Of a DNA stretch of 64,000 nt, positions 16,048 to 25,376 are shown in pieces (within the stretch, counting starts at the first letter, position 1; the number at the start of each line of letters is the position of its first letter). The DNA comes from Pseudoalteromonas sp. S16_S37 (GTDB lineage Bacteria > Pseudomonadota > Gammaproteobacteria > Enterobacterales > Alteromonadaceae). Made by a program: the position numbers and the translations under genes. The stretch is from assembly GCF_014694405.1 (NCBI RefSeq), contig NZ_JAAUWV010000002.1, positions 62,001 to 126,000 on the forward strand. The letters run 5' to 3'. Under the pieces are notes generated by a model. It did no database searches. It had not been told where the DNA came from and saw only the letters and a program-made list of their open reading frames with translations.

Positions 16048-18009
16048 TTAAAGTTTTCTAAAGTTAACAACTTTTTTCTCGTCTTCTTGCAGAGCATTCA
16101 GCACTTGATGCTTTTCATTCCACACCAAATCACAAATACCGTCTGTAGGATTAAACCCTGTAGGCGCCTCTAACAACAATTTACGGATAAGCTCATGATC
16201 AAAGTTGTGACACGCTGCATCCATTGCGCTCATAAAACCTTCAAGCTCTACCATTGGCAATTTTACTTCATTGGCCGTCATGATCCGTGGATGAGAGGTT
16301 TCTTCAACATTGTCACCAATCAATAACTCTTCATATAACTTTTCACCAGGACGCAGACCTGTACATTTAATTTCAATATCACCGTGAGGATTTGACTCTG
16401 ACTTTACCTCTAAGCCAGAGAGATGCACCATTTTGGTCGCTAAGTCTTTGATCTTAACAGACTCACCCATATCTAACACAAATACGTCACCACCCTTGCC
16501 CATTGCTCCCGCTTGGATCACTAACTGGGCAGCTTCCGGTATGGTCATAAAAAATCGGGTGATGTCTTTATGAGTTAGAGTGATTGGTCCGCCCTCTTTA
16601 ATTTGCTTACGAAATAGCGGAACAACAGAACCACTAGAGCCGAGTACATTACCAAAACGTACCATGCAAAAACGGGTATTTTTAGACGTTACTTTACTTT
16701 CAGCTAAGGCTTGTAACACTAACTCTGCCATACGCTTGGTTGCACCCATTACATTGGTAGGGCGCACCGCTTTATCTGTAGAGATTAATACAAAGGTCTC
16801 TACTCCTGCGTTAATAGCGGCTTTAGCCGTGTAATAAGTACCAAATACATTATTACGAACACCCTCAACGACATTTTGCTCTACAAGCGGTACATGCTTA
16901 TAGGCCGCAGCATGATATACGGTATGCACCCCAAAGGCTTTCATACAAGTTTCAATACGGTTGACTCGTTGCACCGAGCCCATCACTGGTACTATTTCCA
17001 ACGATACGCCTTTGTTCAATGCAAGCTGATTCAGCTCCTTTTCAATGCTATATAAGCCAAACTCCGACACTTCAAAAAGCACTAACTTGCTAGGTCCATT
17101 TACTATAATTTGCCTACATAGCTCAGAGCCAATAGAACCACCAGCGCCAGTCACCATAACGACTTTGTCTTTGATATTTGCAGCCATCAGCTCTGGTTTG
17201 GGTGTTACGGGGTCTCTGCCCAATAGGTCTTCAATTTCAACTTCTTTGATTTCATCCAATTGTGCTTTACCGTCGATGACATCTGCCATACCTGGTACTG
17301 TCATCACCTCGAGCGGCAGTTTTTCTAACTTAGCGAGTATTTCTTTACGGCGAGAGCGCGGCACACTAGGCAATGCCAGCAACACCTTTTTAACTCTTTT
17401 TTTATCGATTAAATTATAAATTTCGTTAAAAGGAATAACGGGGATCCCTTGAATAATAGCTCCATGCTTACCACTATCATCATCTAGATACGCCGTAACA
17501 TAATAGTCAGGCCCGGTTGCAAGCGCCGTAGCTAGTTGGCGGCCTGCATCACCAGCACCGTAAATCACCACTGGCGTTTTAGTCACCGCAGATAAGCGCC
17601 AAATAAGTGCTCTGACTAAAATACGCGAACCACCTAGCGATAACACCATCAACCAGCCGTAAATAATAGGCATAGTGCGGGGAATTGTTGTTTGAGTAAA
17701 AAACGCCGCCATGACCAACACCACTGTACTAACAAGGGTACCAAGAACTACCGCCCCAACGGCATTAGCACCAACATAGCGCAGAACAGCACGATAAAGC
17801 CCTAAGCGGACAAAAACAAACAAACTTACTGGTAAAAGAATAGCCAATAACAGCCAATTTTTGGTGACAGTTAAAGGCGCAATGCTATCGAGCCTAACAA
17901 TTAGCGCCAACCAAAAAGCTGTTATAATAAAAACAGAGTCTAGTGCTAAAGTAATGAGTCGTTTTTGGCTACGAGAAGCGCCAAGTAAGGCGCGAAACCA
18001 ACTATCCAT
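16048..18009 (-). CDS. wbpM: WbpM-type UDP-HexNAc 4,6-dehydratase, membrane bound
   Basis: This inner-membrane enzyme converts UDP-GlcNAc to a UDP-4-keto-6-deoxy-HexNAc. The 653-residue length matches WbpM/Cap D-type proteins. Four or five helices fill residues 1-135, a first Rossmann-like domain covers about 145-260 (IYGAGDAG), and the dehydratase domain starts near 282 (VTGAGGSIGSE, about 286-296). STDKAVRPTNVMGATKR contains the Met-x3-Lys that replaces the usual Tyr-x3-Lys in this family. It is the last gene of the long minus-strand series. With the WbpV-like reductase and small transferase upstream it likely makes and transfers a 6-deoxy-HexNAc such as QuiNAc. Confidence 0.92.
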   Translation of the reverse strand: MDSWFRALLGASRSQKRLITLALDSVFIITAFWLALIVRLDSIAPLTVTKNWLLLAILLPVSLFVFVRLGLYRAVLRYVGANAVGAVVLGTLVSTVVLVMAAFFTQTTIPRTMPIIYGWLMVLSLGGSRILVRALIWRLSAVTKTPVVIYGAGDAGRQLATALATGPDYYVTAYLDDDSGKHGAIIQGIPVIPFNEIYNLIDKKRVKKVLLALPSVPRSRRKEILAKLEKLPLEVMTVPGMADVIDGKAQLDEIKEVEIEDLLGRDPVTPKPELMAANIKDKVVMVTGAGGSIGSELCRQIIVNGPSKLVLFEVSEFGLYSIEKELNQLALNKGVSLEIVPVMGSVQRVNRIETCMKAFGVHTVYHAAAYKHVPLVEQNVVEGVRNNVFGTYYTAKAAINAGVETFVLISTDKAVRPTNVMGATKRMAELVLQALAESKVTSKNTRFCMVRFGNVLGSSGSVVPLFRKQIKEGGPITLTHKDITRFFMTIPEAAQLVIQAGAMGKGGDVFVLDMGESVKIKDLATKMVHLSGLEVKSESNPHGDIEIKCTGLRPGEKLYEELLIGDNVEETSHPRIMTANEVKLPMVELEGFMSAMDAACHNFDHELIRKLLLEAPTGFNPTDGICDLVWNEKHQVLNALQEDEKKVVNFRKL

Positions 18010-18149
18010 CGTGTTCCTTTTTTATTCCTATCAGAATTAAAACCGCAGACGAACTAAAGCATAGTACACAATGCAGTATACACAAAAGTAGCAAAAATGT
18101 ATGAGAAAAATATGAAGAAGCTTGAGCTTAAAACAGAAAATATCTTAAA

Positions 18150-18704
18150 CTAGCGTTTACCAACTCTATCTCCTGAACCACTACCAGTTACCGTCATTAC
18201 TATATATTTAAAATAATTAGCCACAGTCAAACTATCAATCATTTTCCTGTCTGTTGTCGCAAGTAATTCAGGGGTAGACATATCGATTTCATTCACCTGC
18301 GCAAGGCCTGTTATTCCCGGACGCACATCAAACACATTCTTTGCTTCTCGCGCTGTAGTAAGCTCTTCTTGATTAAACAAGCCCGGCCTAGGCCCGACCA
18401 AACTCATTTCACCTTTTAAAACATTCCAAAGCTGAGGTAACTCATCTAATTTAGTTTTACGTAAAAAGCCACCCAGAGGCGTTATTGAAGCTGAACTTGC
18501 TAAATGACTTGCAACTGACGCAGTTTCAACCTTCATTGTTCTAAACTTTACTAAAGTAAAAGGTTTTTTGTTACGACCCACTCTTTCTTGAGTAAATATG
18601 GGCGATCCAGTATCAAAAAGCCCAATGATAAAAATTAGGACTAAAAAAGGAAATGTCACAATCAAGCCTAATAAGGCTAATAAAAAATCTAATAATCTAA
18701 TCAT
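18150..18704 (-). CDS. Small phosphoglycosyl transferase (bacterial sugar transferase family)
   Basis: This 184-residue monotopic enzyme moves a sugar-1-phosphate from a UDP-sugar to undecaprenyl phosphate and so starts the repeat unit. It has the N-terminal re-entrant hydrophobic segment (LLDFLLALLGLIVTFPFLVL), the basic QERVGRNKKPFTLVKFRTM, the catalytic Asp-Glu pair in KLDELPQLWNVLKGEMSLVG and PRPGL, and GITGLAQVN. It belongs with PglC and the catalytic half of WcaJ and lacks their larger N-terminal regions. It lies 12 bases after the WbpV-like gene, a pairing common for QuiNAc- or FucNAc-initiated polymers. Confidence 0.92.
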   Translation of the reverse strand: MIRLLDFLLALLGLIVTFPFLVLIFIIGLFDTGSPIFTQERVGRNKKPFTLVKFRTMKVETASVASHLASSASITPLGGFLRKTKLDELPQLWNVLKGEMSLVGPRPGLFNQEELTTAREAKNVFDVRPGITGLAQVNEIDMSTPELLATTDRKMIDSLTVANYFKYIVMTVTGSGSGDRVGKR

Positions 18705-18716
18705 TTAAAAGTTCCA

Positions 18717-19649
18717 TTACGCTCGATTAGCCGACAATTTAAACCCATCTTCAACAGAATAAGGCGGCTGCCAATTTAACGTTTTCTTTGTGTGTTCAAT
18801 ATCTACTTGCAAAGACCCAACGAGCCTATCAACAACACTTTGCTTACCAAAAACCTTTCCAGCTAAATTAAAGCAACAAACAGGAACAGGGAGTGACAAG
18901 TTAGCTTTACCTTGTACTTTTGCCATCAACGCAACCATTTCAGCAGTTGACAAATCATTGTCGTCGCTTACTAAAAACGTCTGATTTGCAGCCGATGGAT
19001 GATCAATACAAACCTTGATAAGGTCAACAAGATTATAAACAGATACTAAGCTTCGTTTATTATTACTAATACCTCTAAAAGGTAGCGGTAAACCTTTACC
19101 TACCAACTTCATGAGTGATGCGAAGTTTGCTTTAACCCCTTCACCGTATACCAGTGGAGGTCGAATAATAACAATTTCCATACCCGTTTCTTTACCTAAT
19201 GCCATAAGTTGCATTTCAGCTTCAGCTTTAGAAACGCCATAAGGATCTTCCGGTTTTGGTTTATCTGAAACACAAAAAGGTTTTAGGGCTGAAGTACTTT
19301 CACCATTTACTTTCACCGAACTCACAAAAATAAACCGCTTTACCCCAGCTTTTACAGCCTGCTTTGCCAGGTTCAAAGTACCTAGTGTATTAACTTCTCT
19401 GAAAGCTTCTAAGGGATCAGCTGCAGCATCATTCATAACATGAACACGAGCCGCGATATGTATTACAACTTCTACTTCATCTAACACTTGAGTGTAGTTT
19501 GTAGTTGCATCTATATTTGCTTTCAAATAGTTATTACACACAGAGGGAACAGAGCGCCCTAGTAAATTAACACTCTCCAACGAATCAAGAGCATTTAAAA
19601 GATGGCAACCAACAAACCCTGAGTATCCAGTAATTAAAATGTTCCCCAT
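18717..19649 (-). CDS. WbpV/GalE-like NAD-dependent sugar 4-reductase or epimerase
   Basis: A 310-residue extended SDR with the nucleotide loop TGYSGFVGCHL at the N-terminus, the catalytic Ser in FVSSVKVNGE and DPYGVSKAEAE as Tyr-x3-Lys. Related proteins next to WbpM and a WbpL/PglC-type transferase (for example WbpV) reduce UDP-4-keto-6-deoxy-GlcNAc to UDP-QuiNAc. That function is the most economical here, although a 4-epimerase cannot be excluded. Gaps to the neighbours are 4 and 12 bases. Confidence 0.8.
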   Translation of the reverse strand: MGNILITGYSGFVGCHLLNALDSLESVNLLGRSVPSVCNNYLKANIDATTNYTQVLDEVEVVIHIAARVHVMNDAAADPLEAFREVNTLGTLNLAKQAVKAGVKRFIFVSSVKVNGESTSALKPFCVSDKPKPEDPYGVSKAEAEMQLMALGKETGMEIVIIRPPLVYGEGVKANFASLMKLVGKGLPLPFRGISNNKRSLVSVYNLVDLIKVCIDHPSAANQTFLVSDDNDLSTAEMVALMAKVQGKANLSLPVPVCCFNLAGKVFGKQSVVDRLVGSLQVDIEHTKKTLNWQPPYSVEDGFKLSANRA

Positions 19650-19653
19650 AAAA

Positions 19654-20814
19654 CTACCTTAAAGTGACAATAGAGTCACTCATATCCTTCATTATGTTGG
19701 TTCTTGTGTATTTATTGATAAAAGCATCCCTATCGGTGTGCTCTAACTTTAATTTATTTAATGCTTGCAGTGCCCCTTGGTCATCTCCCGGATAAAAAAC
19801 CTCTGCATTAGACACTTCCGACTTAATAAAATCAGCAGCATACCCAGAAACACCCGCCAAAATAGGCTTCCCTGTCGCTGCATATTCAAATATTTTTGAC
19901 GGTAGTACCTTTTCAAACGCAGGATAGTCATTTAAATGTAGAAAAAGAACATCAGCATTCAAGTACTCTTCTATTAGCTGATGCCTATTAACTGGAGGTA
20001 ATAATTCAATATTAGCAAGCTCAGTGACACTATCAGTTAGCTGTGGTTTTCTTCCTCCATCACCAATAACGCTAAAGTGATAACTGTTACCTACTTGACT
20101 AGCAAATTTAGGCAAAATTGAATGCAGCCCCTGACCTTCACCAATATTACCGGCATAGACAATCCGCTTTGCTTTTTCTCGAGATAAGTTTTCGTTTTCC
20201 CGACTTGGCAGCCCCAAAAACTCATCATCTATTCCGTTTGTAAACCAAGAATAATTAGCTTTCGAGTATCGAACTCTAAAGTATTCATCAAAACCTTTTG
20301 ACACGAGGTTAATATGTTTTGCAGAAGAAAAAGTATATTTTTCTATTGCCGAAAGTAATGGCTTTAAAAAAAATACAACCTTAGAAGGTAAAACGTCTTT
20401 AATAGAATCTACAAAAATGTCTCTTATATCGAGATACAAAGGTACCTTCTTCTTTTTCGACACTTGCGCACCTAAAAACGCGGTGAACAATCTAGAGCTT
20501 GTTGCAAAGACTAAATCATAGTCCTCATTTTTAACTAATTTCAGAGCTTGCTGATAGAAGGTTTTAAAAGACTTTATTTGATCAAGCATACCACTTGCAT
20601 GAGTTGGTAAAACTATTCGCCTTACTCTTATGTTACCGTCAATCTCTTCAGCTTTTGCACCAGCCTCAAAACTAGCATATCGATTTGGCATTGTTGTGAC
20701 TACATCGACCTCTACCCCAGTTTGCTGCTTTAGCTGCTCCACTAAAGCTGTCGTTCTAAACGAGCCAGCGCATAAGTCTGGTTTAAAGTAAAATGATAAA
20801 ACCAGTATTCTCAC
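19654..20814 (-). CDS. Glycosyltransferase family 4 (GT-B)
   Basis: The 386-residue enzyme has an N-terminal MRILVLSFYFKPDLCAGSFR and a C-terminal nucleotide-sugar site with FEKVLPSKIFEYAATGKPIL, the retaining GT4 pattern (E-x7-E type). It adds one sugar to the lipid-linked unit on the cytoplasmic face. The start is GTG, preceded by GAGGG and overlapping the heparinase-like stop codon (GTGA). The sugar specificity cannot be read from sequence. WbuB-like transferases for L-FucNAc/QuiNAc are the nearest family I know. Confidence 0.85.
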   Translation of the reverse strand: MRILVLSFYFKPDLCAGSFRTTALVEQLKQQTGVEVDVVTTMPNRYASFEAGAKAEEIDGNIRVRRIVLPTHASGMLDQIKSFKTFYQQALKLVKNEDYDLVFATSSRLFTAFLGAQVSKKKKVPLYLDIRDIFVDSIKDVLPSKVVFFLKPLLSAIEKYTFSSAKHINLVSKGFDEYFRVRYSKANYSWFTNGIDDEFLGLPSRENENLSREKAKRIVYAGNIGEGQGLHSILPKFASQVGNSYHFSVIGDGGRKPQLTDSVTELANIELLPPVNRHQLIEEYLNADVLFLHLNDYPAFEKVLPSKIFEYAATGKPILAGVSGYAADFIKSEVSNAEVFYPGDDQGALQALNKLKLEHTDRDAFINKYTRTNIMKDMSDSIVTLR

Positions 20815-22454
20815 GAGTCCCTCTTAATTTGTTTAATTACTGTTCTTAAGGTGCCGTTTGTAAACTCTATCTCAATCTTTTTATTTGCAATGGACTTACC
20901 AAATTCAGGATGCCAAGTACTTTCTTTAAGATTAATCGGCTCTGAGCTACTGATTAAGCAAAGCACTTCATCATCTTTTGTGATTTTAAGCTCTTTCTCT
21001 GAAAGTTTAATGACATCAACATCGGGGTGAAGATGCAAGTGAAAACAAGCCGGGAGCTGTTTTGATAACATATCTCTGATAATGACACTATCAAGAGAAC
21101 ATTGTAATTCACGTGTATGTTTAACCTTCGGGCTTTGCTGCAAATAACCATTGTGACTGGCGACCAACTTTACACTATTTTCGTTAATTATGGATTTTTC
21201 TAATTTTGCATACGCCCGCTTCGCTACCCTAAAGCCCGTCCAAACTTGCGAAGAGTCTAATCCACAAACAGATACCGTATTATGAGCAGCCGTTTTACGC
21301 TGCCTGACCCGCTCTTGACTTGTACCATACAGAGATGTACCCGAGTTTACAAAAACCCGCAGGTCACCTATCGATAGCTCAAAGCTCAATGTATCCGCAT
21401 GAGCATGACCTGGTAAATAATCAGGCCCAACATTTGCATGATCAAAAATCACGGAATAATTTGCAAGAGAAACTCTGCTGTAACCACTGGCTTTATTAGT
21501 TACTAATTGACCTTTTACTTCTGTGTGCGCTAGCTCAAGTTTATTTGCGTAAGCAAAAATTTGATGCGGTTTCATCGCAATACCAATAGAGGAGTCATTA
21601 AAAAAACTAACTTCACCATCTGTATGTATGATAGAAGAAAGCCATTTTAAGGCTTTTCTTGCTATACCTGTCCACTTTGGTAAACAATCAAGTAACTCAA
21701 CTCTTTTACTCGTCATAGCTAAATCAATTAGTTCAAGTAAATCCCACAGCAAGATTTCATGATACATTGGGGAGAGTTCAAAATGTGCACCATCAGATAA
21801 AAACTGCTCATCAAGCTCCTCATTCAGTAGCTTGATCCCTTTAGCTAAAAGCTTCCCAGAGTTTTCTCCTTGTAAATAAGCGCCAACAAAGGTCAATGCC
21901 TTCGCATTAGCAAATAAATGGTTTCCAAGGATATGATACTCTAACTGCTGCATCAGCACATTTGCTTGTTCAAGCATACTTTGAAGGTACTTAGGAGTCG
22001 CTTCGGGCTGCACACTGCACCATTTGACCCAATTAACCAACCGTAAAGAAATTGGGTAAGGCTCCCAACCATTTCCACTACACGGTGGGTTTTCTGAAAT
22101 CCACTTTTCAATAAAGTCTTTATGAAGAGTGTATCTCTTCGCCGCATCTTGTGAGCTCAAGTCATCGAAATAATGTAAGTTGTATAACCATAACTTAGGC
22201 TTACTTGCACAATTCCAATCGGCAGGCGTTTTAATCGTCCCCGCTTTGTTAAGAAACTTAACATCGGTAATACTAAACAAGCTCTGCTTATTGAGTAATG
22301 GACCAGACCACTGCCATTCAGAACTGCTTGGCTGGGAGCATTTGATAAACTTTGGTTCACTAAATCGATAGTAAACTCTGTAATATATCTGCTTAAACTT
22401 AAGATATTTCACTGTGTGAAATATCTTAAGTAATCTTTCTAATTGGCCGCTCAT
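20811..22454 (-). CDS. Heparinase II/III-like polysaccharide lyase-fold protein
   Basis: The 547-residue protein has the alpha/alpha toroid N-terminal domain (EPYPISLRLVNWVKW, YHILGNHLFANAKAL, GAHFELSPMYHEI) and the C-terminal beta domain with PGHAHADTLSFEL of heparinase II/III and alginate lyases. Tyr and His candidates for catalysis are present. There is no signal peptide, so it is probably cytoplasmic or exported by an unusual route, in contrast to degradative lyases. It overlaps the fused oxidoreductase upstream (ATGA) and the GT4 downstream (GTGA). The association of these three genes recurs in polysaccharide loci. Its role in synthesis is not established. Confidence 0.85.
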   Translation of the reverse strand: MSGQLERLLKIFHTVKYLKFKQIYYRVYYRFSEPKFIKCSQPSSSEWQWSGPLLNKQSLFSITDVKFLNKAGTIKTPADWNCASKPKLWLYNLHYFDDLSSQDAAKRYTLHKDFIEKWISENPPCSGNGWEPYPISLRLVNWVKWCSVQPEATPKYLQSMLEQANVLMQQLEYHILGNHLFANAKALTFVGAYLQGENSGKLLAKGIKLLNEELDEQFLSDGAHFELSPMYHEILLWDLLELIDLAMTSKRVELLDCLPKWTGIARKALKWLSSIIHTDGEVSFFNDSSIGIAMKPHQIFAYANKLELAHTEVKGQLVTNKASGYSRVSLANYSVIFDHANVGPDYLPGHAHADTLSFELSIGDLRVFVNSGTSLYGTSQERVRQRKTAAHNTVSVCGLDSSQVWTGFRVAKRAYAKLEKSIINENSVKLVASHNGYLQQSPKVKHTRELQCSLDSVIIRDMLSKQLPACFHLHLHPDVDVIKLSEKELKITKDDEVLCLISSSEPINLKESTWHPEFGKSIANKKIEIEFTNGTLRTVIKQIKRDS

Positions 22455-24589
22455 TGTTGTCTAAGTTGCTCGGCTATATCGATAGATATCTTTGCTACTT
22501 CAAAAATCTCATTTATATCAATTGGTGAACTTTTGCCATCACGGATAGAGTCTAAAAACAATTTCGAACAAAGGTTTTGACCTTTATCTTGCTTCCAAAG
22601 GTTCATTTTCTTAAACCCTTTAAAGCCAAAGCCTTTTAACTTTACAAAGTTATCTAATTGCAAAACTTTACCGTCAGCAAAAACTTCAACCCTCTCTTTC
22701 GGGAAACTTGCTGCACCGTTTGCATAATAGTGAATTGTACCAAATGAGCCATCAGCGAATCCGAGTATGATCGCGGCTTTGTCTTCCGTGATGTCTACCG
22801 CATCACTATCACCCATTCTACGCGCTTGTACAGACACAATTTCACTACCAACAAGAAAACGCATTAAGTCGACGAAGTGACATGCTTCACCAATAATTCG
22901 CCCGCCGCCAACAGCAATATCTTGAGTCCAATGATCAGCTGGAATGCCACCTGCATTCATAGTCATAATGAATGACTTAGGCCCCTTTATAGGATCAATT
23001 AATGACTTCATTTTTTGTATTTGAGGCGCGAAACGGCGATTAAAACCAACCATTAACTTTGGAGGATTGGCTGATTGAGATGCTTCTTCGTAAGCTGATT
23101 TTACTTCTTCAAGTTCATCATGAGTGATCGCAAGAGGCTTTTCTACGAAAACATTCTTCCCAGCATTTAATGACTGCTTCACAAAATGCGCATGGCTATT
23201 ATGACGTGTGACAATAGCAATTGTATTTACTTCGTCACTCTCAATTAAAGCGTCTGTATCTGTAGTTGCCTCTTTGAAGCCTGCTTGATTGCCATGAATA
23301 ACACCATTTATACCGCCTGAAGTAGAAATACTATGGAGCTGTGCACCCGCATTTTTAAACGCAGGGATTAAAACCCGTGACGCATAGTTGCCAGCTCCTA
23401 CAAAGCCTATAACTGGTTCTCCAGGTTTATATTCGACTTCAGGATTAAGTGTTACTTTTGAAGTGTGTCGAGACTCTAAAGGCGAACTATACTGTAAAAG
23501 GATACCCAGTGCAGACTTGTCACTCGTAAGTAAATCGTAAGCTTCTGTCGCGTTTTCAAACAGAATCCGATGCGTGATAAGCTGCTTTACGTTAAGCTGC
23601 CCACCAGCCATCATGTCTAGAATAGCTTCAAAGTTTCTTTGCTCCGTCCACCTAACAAAAGGCAATGGATAATCATTACCTTTATCTTCATAATTAGGAT
23701 CATAACGACCAGGTCCATAAGAACACGATACTTGGAAAGTAAGCTCTTTTTCATAAAAGTCGGCGCGACTAAGCTCTAAACCAGTTACGCCCACCAAAAT
23801 AATACGACCACGTTTGCGACTCATTCTAGCAGCTTGAGTGACTGGATCATTCGATTTTGTTGATGCAGTAATAATGACACCATCAATACCATTACCACGG
23901 CTAAATGCCATACCAGCTGCGACAGGATCTTCACCTCGGCCAGGGTTACAAATTTCCGCCCCAAACTCTTTTGCCATATCAAGCTTAGTCTGATCAAAGT
24001 CAATAGCAAGTACTCTGCAACCTTGAGCACGAAGCATTTGTACAGTTAGCAAGCCTATAAGTCCAACACCAGTAACAACAAATGATTCACCCATAGTAGG
24101 GTTGGCAAGACGTATACCTTGTAAACCTATACTGGCTACAACCGTAAACGCAGCCTCTTCGTCAGAAACATTCTCAGGGATTTTTGCAACAAGATTTTTA
24201 GAGACTCGCACCACATCAGCATGAGGACCATTCGAAACAACACGATCCCCAACTTTAAATGTATCTACGCCACTGCCAACTTGCTCTACAACACCTACAT
24301 TACAATATCCCAACGGTAATGGTTGGGCCAACTTAGATTTCACAGCATCAACCGTGGTCATAAGTCCATCTGTTTGAACTTTCTCGAGCACCATTTTAAC
24401 TTTATCAGGCTGAGAACGGGCTTTATCTATTAAATTTGCCTTACCAAAATCCACAAGCATTCTCTCTGTACCTGCAGAGATGAGTGTTGTAGTGGTATCA
24501 ATGACAACATGGTTCTTAATTGCTTTAGGAGCAGGCGCCTGAACAATTGATGAGCCGCCTTTCGCCATATCCTGTAGAATTTGTTTCAT
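22451..24589 (-). CDS. Bi-domain oxidoreductase: zinc-type alcohol dehydrogenase fused to Gfo/Idh/MocA
   Basis: This 712-residue fusion has an N-terminal medium-chain dehydrogenase domain (about 1-370: ISAGTERML, GVGLIGLLTVQML nucleotide loop) and a C-terminal Gfo/Idh/MocA domain (from about 395: GFVGAGNYASRVLIP, then FVEKPLAITHDEL with the conserved Lys). It may carry out two linked redox steps on a sugar nucleotide or lipid-linked sugar. Such fusions occur next to heparinase-like genes in surface polysaccharide clusters, but the substrate is unknown. It is translationally coupled to the heparinase-like gene and one base from the HisF-like gene. Confidence 0.88.
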   Translation of the reverse strand: MKQILQDMAKGGSSIVQAPAPKAIKNHVVIDTTTTLISAGTERMLVDFGKANLIDKARSQPDKVKMVLEKVQTDGLMTTVDAVKSKLAQPLPLGYCNVGVVEQVGSGVDTFKVGDRVVSNGPHADVVRVSKNLVAKIPENVSDEEAAFTVVASIGLQGIRLANPTMGESFVVTGVGLIGLLTVQMLRAQGCRVLAIDFDQTKLDMAKEFGAEICNPGRGEDPVAAGMAFSRGNGIDGVIITASTKSNDPVTQAARMSRKRGRIILVGVTGLELSRADFYEKELTFQVSCSYGPGRYDPNYEDKGNDYPLPFVRWTEQRNFEAILDMMAGGQLNVKQLITHRILFENATEAYDLLTSDKSALGILLQYSSPLESRHTSKVTLNPEVEYKPGEPVIGFVGAGNYASRVLIPAFKNAGAQLHSISTSGGINGVIHGNQAGFKEATTDTDALIESDEVNTIAIVTRHNSHAHFVKQSLNAGKNVFVEKPLAITHDELEEVKSAYEEASQSANPPKLMVGFNRRFAPQIQKMKSLIDPIKGPKSFIMTMNAGGIPADHWTQDIAVGGGRIIGEACHFVDLMRFLVGSEIVSVQARRMGDSDAVDITEDKAAIILGFADGSFGTIHYYANGAASFPKERVEVFADGKVLQLDNFVKLKGFGFKGFKKMNLWKQDKGQNLCSKLFLDSIRDGKSSPIDINEIFEVAKISIDIAEQLRQQ

Positions 24590-24590
24590 C

Positions 24591-25376
24591 TTACTTTCCT
24601 AATTGTGAACGCGCGATCTTTCTTATCTTAGTGAGAGCATCTTGAGTCAAATAATTAATAAGTACCGCTTTGTATACACCTTTAAAGACAAAAAGACTCC
24701 CTGCAGAAGCTCCGATCACTTTAAACTTTTCAATCAGATTTAATATATCTTCTGAAGAGCCAGCTCCGCCCAATATAGTGAGAGGAACACTTGCTAGATC
24801 TCGCACTTTTTCGGCCAACTTCATATCGTAGCCTTTCATCATTCCATCTTGATCAATTGAATTAATGACTAACTCACCAACTCCAATCTCTTCTAATTCA
24901 GATATAACTTGCTCTAATTTCTTTTTGACTTTGTTCTTACCGTTATGTGTATATATTTCATAACTGCCAAAAAGTGTTTTTTTTACATCTAAAACCACAA
25001 CAACACTTTGCTTGCCTATAATATCAGCCATTTCTTTAAGAACTGATGGGTTACTTAAGGCTTGACTTGAAATGGCAACTTTCTCGACACCTAGTTTAAT
25101 AATTTCTTGCGCTTGTTGAGGTGTTTTTATTCCTCCTCCGTAACACAATGGCATACGACTCTCATTGGCGAGGTGCTTAATCATTTGATAGTCGGGAGAC
25201 TTGTTTTCGACTGTTGCATCAATGTCTAACACAATCAGCTCATCAACCTCTTTTTCATTGAAGATTTTTACTGCATTAATAGGATCGCCAACATATTTAG
25301 CATCTTTAAATTTTACTGTTTTAACAAGTCCTTTATTGTGAACGAGCAAACATGGGGATACTCTTGATCTTAGCAT
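24591..25376 (-). CDS. wbuZ: HisF-like subunit of the acetamidino-sugar module (WbuZ type)
   Basis: A 261-residue TIM barrel similar to imidazole-glycerol-phosphate synthase HisF. The first catalytic Asp of true HisF (PCLDV) is replaced by Leu (PCLLV), so histidine synthesis is unlikely. With WbuY and WbuX it forms the set known from E. coli O118/O151 and Pseudomonas (HisF2/HisH2/WbpG). That set converts an acetamido into an acetamidino group with ammonia from glutamine, and the barrel probably channels the ammonia. It overlaps the HisH-like gene by seven bases. Confidence 0.85.
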   Translation of the reverse strand: MLRSRVSPCLLVHNKGLVKTVKFKDAKYVGDPINAVKIFNEKEVDELIVLDIDATVENKSPDYQMIKHLANESRMPLCYGGGIKTPQQAQEIIKLGVEKVAISSQALSNPSVLKEMADIIGKQSVVVVLDVKKTLFGSYEIYTHNGKNKVKKKLEQVISELEEIGVGELVINSIDQDGMMKGYDMKLAEKVRDLASVPLTILGGAGSSEDILNLIEKFKVIGASAGSLFVFKGVYKAVLINYLTQDALTKIRKIARSQLGK

